From contig JAFLCN010000021.1 of NCBI GenBank assembly GCA_017303555.1, positions 1-64,000 of the forward strand: a stretch of 64,000 bases of DNA. Direction: 5' to 3'. This document shows, in pieces, positions 43,349 to 52,198 of the stretch. The DNA is from Planctomycetota bacterium. GTDB taxonomy: Bacteria; Planctomycetota; Phycisphaerae; Phycisphaerales; UBA1924. Made by a program: the position numbers and the translations under genes. Under the pieces are notes generated by a model. It had not been told where the DNA came from. It ran no database searches and saw only the letters and a list, made by a program, of their open reading frames with translations. Every line of letters begins with the position of its first letter. Positions within the stretch are counted from its first letter, which is position 1.

Positions 43349-44407
43349 ATGGCCACCCCGCGTCGCGCTCTGGTCACCGGCATCACCGGTCAGGACGGTT
43401 CGTACCTCGCCGAGTTCCTTCTCGGGAAGGGTTACGAAGTCCACGGCATCATCCGCCGCTCCTCGTCGTTCAATACCGGCCGCATCGACGGCATCTATCA
43501 GGATCCGCACGCCAAGAACGGCAAGCTCAAGCTCCATTACGGCGATCTGTGCGACGCCAATAACCTCAGCAAGCTGATGCGGGAAGTCCGCCCGCACGAG
43601 GTTTACAACCTCGGCGCGCAGTCGCACGTGCGCGTTTCGTTCGACATGCCCATCTACACGGCCGAGACGGTCGCGATGGGCGCCCTCAAGCTCCTCGAAG
43701 CCGTCCGCGACTTCCAGCAGGAATCGGGCCAGCAGGTGCGGTACTACCAGGCCAGCTCGTCCGAGCAGTACGGCAAGGTGGTCGAGACGCCCCAGACGGA
43801 AACCACGCCCTTCTACCCGCGCTCGCCCTACGCGTGCGCGAAGATGATGGCGCACTGGGCGACTGTCAACTACCGCGAGTCGTACGGCCTGCACGCTTCG
43901 TGCGGCATCCTGTTCAACCACGAATCTCCCCGCCGCGGCGAGACGTTCGTGACCCGCAAGATCACGCGGGCCGTGGGCCGCATCAAGCTCGGCCTGCAGG
44001 ACAAGATCTTCCTCGGCAACCTCGACAGCAAGCGCGACTGGGGCTTCGCCGGCGACTACGTCAAGATGATGTGGATGATGCTCCAGCAGGAAAAGCCCGA
44101 CGACTACGTGATCGCGACCAACAAGACGATCAGCGTCAAGGAGTTCTGCGAGCTTGCCTTCAGCCACGCCGGGCTTGACTACAAGGACTTTGTCGCATTC
44201 GACCCGCGCTACCTGCGCCCCGCCGAAGTCGATCTGCTCCTGGGCGATCCGGCCAAGGCCAAGCAGAAGCTCGGATGGGTCCCGACCACGACGGTCGAGC
44301 AGCTCGCGGCGATGATGGTCGATAACGACCTTGAGCTCGCCAAGCGCGAAAAGACTCTCCGCGATGCCGGCCACGAGATGCCGGAGTTCGCCGGACACGA
44401 CCAGTAA
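43349..44407 (+). CDS. gmd: GDP-mannose 4,6-dehydratase
   Basis: A 352-residue short-chain dehydrogenase-type enzyme that turns GDP-mannose into GDP-4-keto-6-deoxymannose, the precursor of GDP-fucose or GDP-rhamnose. NADP-binding TGITGQDG at 10-17, the SSSEQYG segment with the catalytic Ser/Glu region, and the YACAK catalytic Tyr-Lys pair are intact; [16 protein letters not shown] is characteristic of Gmd. The partner GDP-fucose synthase is not adjacent. A twin-palindrome element with a T-run follows 15 bases after the stop. Confidence 0.95.
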   Translation: MATPRRALVTGITGQDGSYLAEFLLGKGYEVHGIIRRSSSFNTGRIDGIYQDPHAKNGKLKLHYGDLCDANNLSKLMREVRPHEVYNLGAQSHVRVSFDMPIYTAETVAMGALKLLEAVRDFQQESGQQVRYYQASSSEQYGKVVETPQTETTPFYPRSPYACAKMMAHWATVNYRESYGLHASCGILFNHESPRRGETFVTRKITRAVGRIKLGLQDKIFLGNLDSKRDWGFAGDYVKMMWMMLQQEKPDDYVIATNKTISVKEFCELAFSHAGLDYKDFVAFDPRYLRPAEVDLLLGDPAKAKQKLGWVPTTTVEQLAAMMVDNDLELAKREKTLRDAGHEMPEFAGHDQ

Positions 44408-44422
44408 GCACCGAGAGTAAAG

Positions 44423-44503
44423 AACCCCACGCGCCAGCGTGGGGCTGCCTCGGGTTCACAGATGTAGTTCAGCCACTTCAGCCCCACGCTCGCGCGTGGG
44501 TTT
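44423..44503. repeat. Twin-palindrome element with terminator, behind gmd
   Basis: Two 25-bp arms (44423-44447 and 44479-44503) are inverted copies of each other with two mismatches, and each arm is itself a hairpin (CCCCACGC/GCGTGGGG and CCCACGC/GCGTGGG). The right hairpin is followed by eight T (44501-44508), a good terminator for gmd. The left arm shares 21 identical bases with the palindrome inside cysS. The shape fits a small mobile palindromic element that also terminates transcription. Confidence 0.8.
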
Positions 44504-44526
44504 TTTTTCCGCGCCAACCATCCCGC

Positions 44527-45747
44527 ATGTCCTGGCCCGGCCGCACCATCATGCACGTCGACATGGACGCCTTTTTCGCGTCGGTCGAACAGCGCGACAA
44601 TCCGGCGTTGCGAGCAAAGCCCGTCCTTGTGGGCGGCGCGAGCAAACGGGGCGTCGTTGCCGCCGCGAGCTACGAATCTCGAAAGTTCGGCTGCCGCAGC
44701 GCGATGCCCATGGCGCAGGCTCTTCGCCTCTGCCCAAACGCCATCGTCGTGAAGGGAAACTACGGCAAATACAGCGCCGCATCCAAAGCCGTCTTCGATG
44801 TGCTCCGCACGTTTACCCCGGATGTGCAACCCATCTCCGTCGATGAAGCCTTCATGGAGATGACCGGCACGCTCCATATCTACGAAAAGCGGTGGGGCGT
44901 TTCGGGCTTGCCCGTGCTCGAGAAAATCGGGCGCACAATCAAACAGAGAATCCGCGAAGCCGTCGATCTCCCCGCCAGCGTCGGCATCAGCGGCAACAAG
45001 TTCCTCGCCAAACTCTCCAGCGATCTCTCCAAGCCCGACGGGCTCAAGATCCTCGATCCGCGCGACGCCGAGAACGAACTCGCCCCGATGCCCGTCGGCG
45101 TCATCTACGGCCTGGGCCCCAAGACCCAGGATCGTCTGCGCCAGCTCGAAATCAAATCCATCGCAGAGATGCGTGCGTTCGGAGAAGAAAGGCTCGTCAG
45201 CCGCTTCGGCGAGCAGGCCCGCGATTGGCTTCGTCTGTCGCGAGGCGAGGACAACCGGCCGGTCCGACTCGAGCGCGAACAAAAAAGCATCGGCAAAGAA
45301 CGCACGTTCTTCGACAACATCGGCGATCCGGAAGAATTGCGTTCGCTCCTCCTCGGCTTCACCGAAGAAGTCGCACGCAGCCTCCGCGAGGACAAGCTCA
45401 CCTGCCGCGGGATCACGCTGAAATTCCGATTGGGCGATTTCAGCACATTCACCCGCAGCGCCACGCTCGATGCGCCAACCGATTCCACCAAGATCCTCTG
45501 GGCGGCGGCAGCAGACCTCCTGACGAAGTGGCTGCACGAACGCCGCGGCGCACTCCGACTCATGGGCGTCAGCCTCCACGGTCTGTCAGGTGAGGAGCAA
45601 CTCGATCTCTTTGCGGCGCTTCCCGCGGAACAAACCCAAGTCCGCACCTCGGGCAAGCAGAAGAAAGTAGATGAGACCACCGACGCGATCGTGCAGAAAT
45701 TCGGGCGCGGCTCCATCAAGCGAGGCGGCAGCCTGCGCGATGAGTAA
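44527..45747 (+). CDS. dinB: DNA polymerase IV (Y-family)
   Basis: A 406-residue translesion polymerase. Catalytic motifs are VDMDAFFASVEQ near residue 11 and ISVDEAFMEM with the second metal-binding Asp and Glu; the steric-gate region FFASVEQ, the helix-hairpin-helix region YGLGPKTQDRL and the little-finger domain follow. The C-terminal QLDLFAALP fits the QLxLF beta-clamp binding motif. The length is slightly above E. coli DinB (351). No umuD or lexA is adjacent, and no LexA box is evident to the eye. Confidence 0.93.
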   Translation: MSWPGRTIMHVDMDAFFASVEQRDNPALRAKPVLVGGASKRGVVAAASYESRKFGCRSAMPMAQALRLCPNAIVVKGNYGKYSAASKAVFDVLRTFTPDVQPISVDEAFMEMTGTLHIYEKRWGVSGLPVLEKIGRTIKQRIREAVDLPASVGISGNKFLAKLSSDLSKPDGLKILDPRDAENELAPMPVGVIYGLGPKTQDRLRQLEIKSIAEMRAFGEERLVSRFGEQARDWLRLSRGEDNRPVRLEREQKSIGKERTFFDNIGDPEELRSLLLGFTEEVARSLREDKLTCRGITLKFRLGDFSTFTRSATLDAPTDSTKILWAAAADLLTKWLHERRGALRLMGVSLHGLSGEEQLDLFAALPAEQTQVRTSGKQKKVDETTDAIVQKFGRGSIKRGGSLRDE

Positions 45748-45789
45748 CCTTCTAAGACCTTCGTCCGCTCCCAACCAAGCGATCAAATG

Positions 45790-45817
45790 AAAAGAGCCGG
45801 GTTTCCCCGGCTCTTTT
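45790..45817. terminator. Bidirectional rho-independent terminator
   Basis: AAAAGAGCCGGG and CCCGGCTCTTTT form a 12-bp perfect stem around a 4-base loop, with A and T runs on the outer sides. It lies between the converging ends of dinB and the choice-of-anchor-A gene. Confidence 0.92.
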
Positions 45818-45837
45818 ACGAGGGCGAGAATGCCGAA

Positions 45838-46857
45838 TTACCGGCGGCGACGCGAGGCGAGAAGCCCAGCGAGCGCCAGCACGGAAACACCACCGGCGGA
45901 AGGAACGTCCGAACCACCCTCGAACCCGCCGTTCCAGTTCACCTGTCCGCTGCCCGTCAGCGAACCGACGATCAGGTTTCCGGTGACGAGGCCCGACGAG
46001 AAATGCGTCGCGGCGTTGGCCGCGAGAATGTTGACTTCGTTGCTGCCCGACATGGTGAGCGTGGTGGCCTCGTTCATGTTGAGCAAGGTTTTCTGCGCCG
46101 ACGATCCGCCCGCGTAGCTCCAGCTCAGGCCGGTCAGATTCAGATTGGTCCCGGCGAGGTTCACGACGACGGTGCCGCCACCGACAACGTGGATGCCCCA
46201 CACACCGGCAAGGTTCGCGGCGGTGATATTCACCACCGTGAGCGGGCCCGTCGCGTTGATGACCATCTGGCTGAAGTTCATCGAGAAGTTGGTCGTCGGC
46301 GCGTGGCTCGCGGCGTACGAACCGACGTTGGCGAAGTACGACGAGACCGCACCGAGATTGACGGTGGGCGAGAAGGGCTGATTCTCCACCACGCTGCCGC
46401 TGACGGTGAGCGGGTTGCCGGTGGTCTTCTGACCGCCCAGGAACGCGCTGCCGTTGACGCTGCCGCTGGTGCCGCCGAGGTTGCCCCCGGCGCGAACGTT
46501 GCCGTTGACCGAACCGCTGTTGAGCGTGACATTGCCGGCGACTTCGATGCCGCTGTGATCAACGCTGCCCTGGAGGGTGAAGTTGCCTCCTCCGTAGAAG
46601 CCGTGCGCGAGGCTGGGCGAGGTGCCCGCGACACCCTTGACGGTGAAGCCGAGGAAGTTCGCGTTGCCAACCGCGCCCGAAGCGCCCTGGAAGTCGGAGC
46701 CGTAGCCCTGACCCGGGGTGCCGATCGTCGAGCGGCTGAACACGTTGAAATCCCAGTAATTCACAGCGCCGCTGGCGGTGCTGCAAGCCAGGGCGATCGA
46801 CGCCACGGTAGAGACAACGACTGCCGCCTTTGAGGCGGACGTACCAAATGATTTCAT
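45838..46857 (-). CDS. Choice-of-anchor-A protein with PEP-CTERM-like end (copy 1)
   Basis: A 339-residue exported protein. The signal peptide ends near TASGAVN. The body (about 30-310) is a beta-helix-like choice-of-anchor-A domain with VNYWDFNVFSRSTIG, YGSDFQGASGAVG and repeated GSVNGN units. The end is a sorting-type tail: a short hydrophobic stretch (GGVSVLALAGLLA) followed by SRRRR; the usual PEP triplet is replaced by DVPSAGG. Such tails are normally processed by an exosortase, which is not in the window. The start at 46857 is the first ATG before the signal. Confidence 0.85.
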   Translation of the reverse strand: MKSFGTSASKAAVVVSTVASIALACSTASGAVNYWDFNVFSRSTIGTPGQGYGSDFQGASGAVGNANFLGFTVKGVAGTSPSLAHGFYGGGNFTLQGSVDHSGIEVAGNVTLNSGSVNGNVRAGGNLGGTSGSVNGSAFLGGQKTTGNPLTVSGSVVENQPFSPTVNLGAVSSYFANVGSYAASHAPTTNFSMNFSQMVINATGPLTVVNITAANLAGVWGIHVVGGGTVVVNLAGTNLNLTGLSWSYAGGSSAQKTLLNMNEATTLTMSGSNEVNILAANAATHFSSGLVTGNLIVGSLTGSGQVNWNGGFEGGSDVPSAGGVSVLALAGLLASRRRR

Positions 46858-47083
46858 GATTTTCTCTCTCCCAAACTCCCTATTGAGACGCACGGGCGGA
46901 AGTGTGCGTCGGAAACAACGAATTGCATTCTACCTGCACACCCTGTCCGTTCAAGAACGAAGCAGGGATTCTGGTGTTCTTGGTTTCTGAGGCGATTCCC
47001 TCAATTGGTTCACACCGTCAGATAACCAATGTCCGGCCCGGGCTTCTTGCGTGCGTTTTCTGCCGCGTCCGATCCAAAAAACA

Positions 47084-47113
47084 GAACCGGCCGGGATTGC
47101 TCCCGGCCGGTTC
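47084..47113 (-). terminator. Rho-independent terminator
   Basis: A 13-bp perfect stem (GAACCGGCCGGGA / TCCCGGCCGGTTC) with a 4-base loop. On the minus strand it is followed by a T-rich run (complement of 47075-47082), so it ends transcription of the gene at 47138-48145. Confidence 0.9.
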
Positions 47114-47137
47114 CGTGTGTGGTTCAGAACGCAACCC

Positions 47138-48145
47138 TTAGCCGCGGCGTCGGCGGAAGGCGATGAGCCCGGCGCCGGCAAGGATGAATGCTCCTGCCGG
47201 GGCGGGGATGAGTGCAGCCCCGCTGAACCCGCCATCAGCGTTCCAGTTCACCTGCCCGCCGCCGGTGAGCGCGCCGACGATCAGGTTGCCGGTGACCTGG
47301 CCCGACGAGAAATTGGTCGAAGCGTTCGCAGCCAGGATGTTGACGTTGTGCCCGCCCGACATGCGGATGTTCGTCGCCTCGTTGAAGTTCAGCAGGGTGC
47401 TCACGCTGCTCGCGCCGTCCTGGTAGTTCCAGGTCTTGCTCGCAAAGTCGAGCGACGTGCCCGCGACGTTCACGATCAGCGCGCCGCTGCCGATGACGCG
47501 GATGCCCCAGGCGTTCGTGAAGTCGTTCGCCGAGACGTTGACCACGTTCAGCGCCGAGCCCGCGTTGATGATCAGTTCGCCCCACTGATTCGTGTACGAA
47601 CCCGTCGGGGTCAAACCCGCGGCATACGCCCCCGTGTTCTGGAAGTACGACGAGACGTCCGCCAGGTTCAGCGCCGCGTTGTACGCCTGCCCGGTGTTGA
47701 GTGAGCCGTTCACCGTCAACTGATTGCCGGTCGTCTTCGAGCCGGAGATCGAGACGTTGCCGTTGACGCTGCCACCCGAACCGCCCAGGTTGCCGCCGCT
47801 AGTGACGGGACCGGTGATCGAAGCGTTGTTCATCGTGACCGTCCCGGCGACATTGACGCCGCCGTTGTTCACGCTGCCCGACAGGCGGAAGTTGCCGCCG
47901 CCGTAGAAGCCGTAGGCAAGACTGCTCGAGCTGTTGGCGTTGGTCTTCGCGGCAAAGTTGCTGAAGTACGCATCACCGACCGAGCCCGAAGCGCCCTGGA
48001 AGTCGGAGCCGTAGCCCTTGCTCGCGCTGCCGATGGTCGAGCGGCTGAAGACGTTGAAATCCCAGTAGGTGACCGCGGCGTTCGCAGCAGTCGTCATTCC
48101 TGCCGCGGCGATGATCGCGGCGGTGATGGTGTTGAATCGGTTCAT
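47138..48145 (-). CDS. Choice-of-anchor-A protein with PEP-CTERM-like end (copy 2)
   Basis: A 335-residue paralogue of the gene at 45838-46857, with the same opening (VTYWDFNVFSRSTIG, YGSDFQGASGSVG, AYGFYGGGNFRLSGSV) and the same order of segments throughout. The tail is IPAPAGAFILAGAGLIAFRRRRG, the PEP-CTERM-like pattern of a proline motif, hydrophobic helix and basic end. A strong GAGGAGGGATC precedes the ATG. The two copies are separated by a terminator and a spacer, so they are probably expressed independently. Confidence 0.87.
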   Translation of the reverse strand: MNRFNTITAAIIAAAGMTTAANAAVTYWDFNVFSRSTIGSASKGYGSDFQGASGSVGDAYFSNFAAKTNANSSSSLAYGFYGGGNFRLSGSVNNGGVNVAGTVTMNNASITGPVTSGGNLGGSGGSVNGNVSISGSKTTGNQLTVNGSLNTGQAYNAALNLADVSSYFQNTGAYAAGLTPTGSYTNQWGELIINAGSALNVVNVSANDFTNAWGIRVIGSGALIVNVAGTSLDFASKTWNYQDGASSVSTLLNFNEATNIRMSGGHNVNILAANASTNFSSGQVTGNLIVGALTGGGQVNWNADGGFSGAALIPAPAGAFILAGAGLIAFRRRRG

Positions 48146-48448
48146 GATCCCTCCTCACAGGACGCGTGCGTCCAAAGACGAATACGAGCCGGGTGGCTCG
48201 CCGGGTCAAAGTTCCAATTCGTGAAAGCGACATGCAAGGTGCGCAGCGCGAAAAACGCGTATTCGAAAGCGTTTACAGGGGGTGAGCGCGTCGCATAACA
48301 GTGGCGATAGGGATCGGGAAATTCGCCGGTCCAGGAATGTGTGGGCTAGCGCGGAATGCGTGTGAGGCGATCGCCCTGCGCGTGCGCGCGGTGCGGCGGA
48401 ATGACGGCCCGAGAAAACAAGTTGTGGTTGCGCGAGGCGTGTTGTGAG
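48146..48448. other. Spacer upstream of copy 2
   Basis: About 300 bp between the start of the choice-of-anchor-A copy 2 gene and the end of the zinc-ribbon membrane protein gene, both on the minus strand. I see no ORF or palindrome; it probably holds the promoter and leader of copy 2. Confidence 0.4.
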
Positions 48449-49276
48449 CTATCGGGCGCGGAGCTTTGCCTGTGTCCAGCAGCAGAAGGCTGATGCGATC
48501 AGCCACGAGCCGCAGAAGATCCACGACAGTTCGCGCAGCCATTCGAGGGAGTGACGGAGCGCAAGTGGGAACGACATCGGCCGGGTGACGGATTGGCTTG
48601 CGGACGGGCCACCTGTCTGCGCCAGAGCATTCGCAATCGCGGCGTCGAGTCGGCTCAGATACGGCTCAAGAAATTGTTCAGAGAGGGAAATGAACAACAG
48701 GAATGCAGCGATCGCGAGAGCGCTCTTCACTCCGATTCGCGCCAGGGGCCGCGGGCCGAACAAACGTGCAGCACAGGAGACCGTGTAGATCGCGCAGGCA
48801 AACGTCGCGGGGATCGCGATCACTTCCCACCATTCAAAGAGCGAGCCAAGCAAATCGAAGCGAAAAAGCGGGTGCAGGGGCGTTCCCCATCTGGGCAAAG
48901 GCGTCAGGGGCGCGACCTTGATCGCGAAAAGCAGCGCGGAGAAGAACACAATGCGCCGCGTAAGGCGCCGGGCCGATCCGGGCGTAATGACGACCGAGGC
49001 GATCAGCGTTGCACACGCAAGCGCAAGCCAGGCGACGTATCGCGGCACACTGCCGTCGAACGATTCGAATCGGTATCGGTATTGACCCATCGCACCGGTC
49101 GCGATGGTGGCAAGGGCGATCGAAAACAGTCCGAATGAAGCCAATGCGGCTTGATGCCGCTTGTCGGATTCAGAGAGTGGGAGCGTGCCGCATTCCGTGC
49201 AGAGGGAATCGGGCGATGCGGGAGCGAGCGTGTATCCGCATTCGGTGCAGAAGGCGGGGGATGGCACCATTGGCAT
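48449..49276 (-). CDS. Zinc-ribbon membrane protein, unknown function
   Basis: A 275-residue protein. The first 30 residues hold two CxxC pairs (CTECGYTL and CTECGTLP), a zinc-ribbon of the type that precedes membrane segments in many planctomycete proteins. Five or more hydrophobic stretches follow (about 45-65, 85-105, 110-130, 150-170, 190-205, 250-265). No enzyme motif is seen. It is divergent from the CPBP protease gene, with 150 bp between the two starts. Confidence 0.7.
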   Translation of the reverse strand: MPMVPSPAFCTECGYTLAPASPDSLCTECGTLPLSESDKRHQAALASFGLFSIALATIATGAMGQYRYRFESFDGSVPRYVAWLALACATLIASVVITPGSARRLTRRIVFFSALLFAIKVAPLTPLPRWGTPLHPLFRFDLLGSLFEWWEVIAIPATFACAIYTVSCAARLFGPRPLARIGVKSALAIAAFLLFISLSEQFLEPYLSRLDAAIANALAQTGGPSASQSVTRPMSFPLALRHSLEWLRELSWIFCGSWLIASAFCCWTQAKLRAR

Positions 49277-49426
49277 GGAGCAAACATCGGCAAATCAGGC
49301 TCAAAATGGTCGCAGATCGGCTTGCGGCATGGTTCGTAGACGAGTTTCCGCAGACCGCTGCCACCGAAAGGAGTGGAGGCCGGTGGGAAACAAAATTGCA
49401 GGCTTCTTGCTCCCAATCACCATGCC

Positions 49427-50149
49427 ATGCTCGAACTCGGCCTGCACCTCCTGATCTATGCGGTTCTCTTCGGCTTCTTTGCGTTGATCACTCGCAGGGC
49501 GACCGTGCGTGCCCTGTTCTTGGCCGCGGCGGTCTATGCCGTCCACGAACTAGCGCTCCGATACGGGCAGGCGATCCCTACCCCTGGGTTCCTGTCCGGC
49601 TCGCAATGGAACTGGATGGGCAAGCTGGCGGCCATCGCGGCGTTGCTTGCAATGCTGCCCCTCCTCTCTGCCGCCGAGCGGCGCGAAACCGGACTATCGG
49701 TTCGCTTCAAAAAGGGCTGGCTCATCCGCTCGCTCCCCGCCCTGATCTTCCTGATTGCAATCCCAATCGCGTTTGCCCGGAACGCCACTCGTCAGGCCTG
49801 GAGCACCGAGACGCTCCTCTTCCAGGCCACGCTCCCCGGTATTGATGAAGAACTCGCCTACCGAGGCCTGATGCTCGCGGTGCTGAATGTCGCGTTCCTT
49901 CGCCCGTGGAAGTTCTGCGGCACACCGATTGGCCCGGCGCTCTTCATCACGAGCATCATGTTCGGCGTCGCTCACGGCGTGACGGTGGGAGAGTCGGGAG
50001 TTTCGATCAACGCCTTCAACCTGGCACGGACGACGTTCGGTGGGCTGCTCTATGGATACATCATGGAGTCATGCGGCACGCTGGTCGCGCCGATCGTGGC
50101 GCACAACATTTCCAATACAGCGAGGTACCTGTTCGTGATGATGAAGTAA
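49427..50149 (+). CDS. CPBP-family intramembrane metalloprotease
   Basis: A 240-residue membrane protein with about eight hydrophobic segments. The three ABI/CPBP motifs are DEELAYRG (EExxxR, with Asp-Glu-Glu), FGVAHG (FxxxH) and HNISN. These form the active site in the Rce1-like family, which cleaves prenylated or other membrane proteins. The physiological substrate is unknown. The ATG at 49427 starts right before the first membrane helix. Confidence 0.87.
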   Translation: MLELGLHLLIYAVLFGFFALITRRATVRALFLAAAVYAVHELALRYGQAIPTPGFLSGSQWNWMGKLAAIAALLAMLPLLSAAERRETGLSVRFKKGWLIRSLPALIFLIAIPIAFARNATRQAWSTETLLFQATLPGIDEELAYRGLMLAVLNVAFLRPWKFCGTPIGPALFITSIMFGVAHGVTVGESGVSINAFNLARTTFGGLLYGYIMESCGTLVAPIVAHNISNTARYLFVMMK

Positions 50150-50244
50150 GCCGCTCGTAGTAAGAACGATTGAAACTAGCGATGGCGGCGAAAATTCTGT
50201 GGCAGACATGATGGTTCGCGCGTTCGGCGATTCTGTCGCCACGC

Positions 50245-51027
50245 TCAAGTCTTCTGTTCACTCCAGCTGAGCATGTCGTTTCCGAGCGCTCGCAGCTTTT
50301 CGTTTGTGGATCGTCCGTAGGCGGCATTCTCGCTTAGCAAGTACTCGCGCGCAAACTTCTGCCAAAGGGAGTGATACGGCTTGAAGCACGTGGTACCCAG
50401 GACGCCCGACCCTGTATCGGCCGCCAGTTTTTCCTGTTGAGCTCGCGCCTGTTCCGCAGTGACCCAGTCGCATAGTCGCGAAGCCGTTTCGTCATCTTCG
50501 GCATTCGCCGCAGCGACGCAGAGCACGATCGTCGCCAAGCCCGCGAAAACGAGCGAATCTTCCCACCATGGGAACGGAGCTTCGAGCAAGGCTGAGACCG
50601 ATCGCAGAGCTTGCGTTCTTGCGTCATTGCCAAGACAGACAGCGCTGTCAACCAAGGGCGCAAGTATGTCGGACAACGAATGGAGGTAGTCACGCGAAGC
50701 TTCTTCGAAGTAGGCGTCTGCGAGAATCGCGCAGGCAAAGAGGCGCCGGCGATGTCCCTCTGCGGAGATGGGTTTCTCCCACCTTTCCAGTTCGATTGCT
50801 TCCTTTGGGTTCCAGTCGAGGCGCCCGACAACCTTCATCGAGCCTCGTATCGCGTGCAGGGCATTCAAATGAAGCTCAAAATCCGGCATGTCGTTCGAGG
50901 CAATCTGCACGAGATCGGCATCCGTCACTCGCGGACAGATGAATGACAGCAAAGCACTTCGAAAGCTCTCAAAGTTCGTCGGAAAACCGAACTTCGATGG
51001 CGATTGCTTGTCGGAATGACTATCCAA
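50245..51027 (-). CDS. Hypothetical protein
   Basis: A 260-residue, mostly helical, soluble protein without a signal peptide. A hydrophobic stretch near residue 160 (LVFAGLATIVLCVAAA) is probably a buried helix. I recognise no family. Codon use is less strictly GC-rich than in sucD, which may indicate transfer. It starts 17 bp after the sucD stop on the same strand, so it is likely transcribed with it. Confidence 0.65.
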   Translation of the reverse strand: MDSHSDKQSPSKFGFPTNFESFRSALLSFICPRVTDADLVQIASNDMPDFELHLNALHAIRGSMKVVGRLDWNPKEAIELERWEKPISAEGHRRRLFACAILADAYFEEASRDYLHSLSDILAPLVDSAVCLGNDARTQALRSVSALLEAPFPWWEDSLVFAGLATIVLCVAAANAEDDETASRLCDWVTAEQARAQQEKLAADTGSGVLGTTCFKPYHSLWQKFAREYLLSENAAYGRSTNEKLRALGNDMLSWSEQKT

Positions 51028-51043
51028 TCGACGCTCCGTCGAT

Positions 51044-52048
51044 TTACGAACCGCCCATCGCGCTCAGCATCGCACTGCCCATATCCGCCGGGCTCATCGC
51101 GACGCTCACGCCCGCAGCCTTCAGCGCTGCGATCTTCGCATCCGCCGTGTCATCCGCACCGCCGATGATCGCGCCCGCGTGGCCCATCCGCCGCCCGGGT
51201 GGCGCAGTGCGGCCGGCAATAAAGCCCGCAACAGGCTTCTTCAGTCTGCCGCTCTTGCGATTCGCTTCGATCCACTTCGCGGCGTCGATTTCGTCGCTGC
51301 CGCCGATCTCACCAATCATGAGAATGCCGTGCGTTTCCGGATCATCCGCGAACAGTTCAAGGCAATCGATGTGATTGAGCCCGCGCACCGGATCGCCACC
51401 GATGCCGACGCACGTGCTCTGGCCAAAACCCAGGTTCGAAGTCTGCCAGACCGCCTCGTACGTGAGTGTGCCCGAGCGGCTGACGATGCCGATGGCTTTG
51501 CCGCGCTTGCTCTGGCTGACATGCGTGTTGATGTAGCCGGGCATGATGCCGATCTTGCAGCCGGCATTCGTAAACGGCGCGCCGGGCTCGCCGGTCGTGC
51601 TGTTCATATTGGTACGGGGCCCAGGCGTGATGACGCCGGGGCAGTTGGGGCCGACCAGGACGAACTTGCGTTTGCTGGCCGAGGTCTCCGCGCCGCCGTT
51701 GAGTTCATCGAGAACCGACCGCACCCGGATCATGTCCTGAACCGGCACACCTTCAGTAATCGCGCAAATGACGCGAATCCCCGCGTCCGCGGCTTCCAGG
51801 ATCGCGTCCGCCGTGAAAGCGGGGGGGACGAAGATCATCGTCGCGCTCGCGCCGGTTTCGCGCACGGCCTGCGCGACGGTGTCGAAGATCGGAAGGCCGT
51901 TAGCGTCCTTCGTGCCGCCCTTGCCCGGCGTCACGCCTCCGGCCATCTTGGTGCCGTAGAGGAAGCATCCCTTGGTGTGCACAGCTCCGAACGAGCCGGT
52001 GATGCCTTGACAGAGGACCTTCGTGTTCGCGTCGATGAGAATCGCCAT
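51044..52048 (-). CDS. sucD: Succinyl-CoA synthetase alpha subunit
   Basis: A 334-residue subunit that binds CoA and carries the phosphohistidine. CoA-binding segments [19 protein letters not shown] (quoted in parts: [15 protein letters not shown]), [12 protein letters not shown], and the active-site loop GHAGAIIGG with the catalytic His are present. It is about 40 residues longer than E. coli SucD, mostly from internal loops such as ETSASKRKF. The ATG at 52048 is preceded by pyrimidine-rich DNA with no Shine-Dalgarno site, so initiation may be unusual. The beta subunit gene sucC is not adjacent. Confidence 0.92.
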   Translation of the reverse strand: MAILIDANTKVLCQGITGSFGAVHTKGCFLYGTKMAGGVTPGKGGTKDANGLPIFDTVAQAVRETGASATMIFVPPAFTADAILEAADAGIRVICAITEGVPVQDMIRVRSVLDELNGGAETSASKRKFVLVGPNCPGVITPGPRTNMNSTTGEPGAPFTNAGCKIGIMPGYINTHVSQSKRGKAIGIVSRSGTLTYEAVWQTSNLGFGQSTCVGIGGDPVRGLNHIDCLELFADDPETHGILMIGEIGGSDEIDAAKWIEANRKSGRLKKPVAGFIAGRTAPPGRRMGHAGAIIGGADDTADAKIAALKAAGVSVAMSPADMGSAMLSAMGGS

Positions 52049-52078
52049 AGGGGGAGGAGTGTAGAGGCTGAGGCGTGG

Positions 52079-52164
52079 CACCGGGCTTCCGCCCGGTGTT
52101 TCCTTCCGATCCGCATCAGCAAGAGAAAACCCGCAAGCTCCCGACACCGCCCGGAAGGGCGGTG
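52079..52164. repeat. Twin-palindrome element between sucD and psd
   Basis: Two hairpins, 52079-52098 (CACCGGGC/GCCCGGTG, loop TTCC) and 52145-52164 (CACCGCCC/GGGCGGTG, loop GGAA), are inverted relatives of each other including their outer GTGGCACC flanks, separated by about 46 bp. The layout copies that of the element behind gmd, with different sequence. It lies between divergent gene starts, where it could affect both promoters. Confidence 0.75.
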
Positions 52165-52198
52165 CCACCTCGGCCGCTCCGAGCGCAAACAATCGCCC

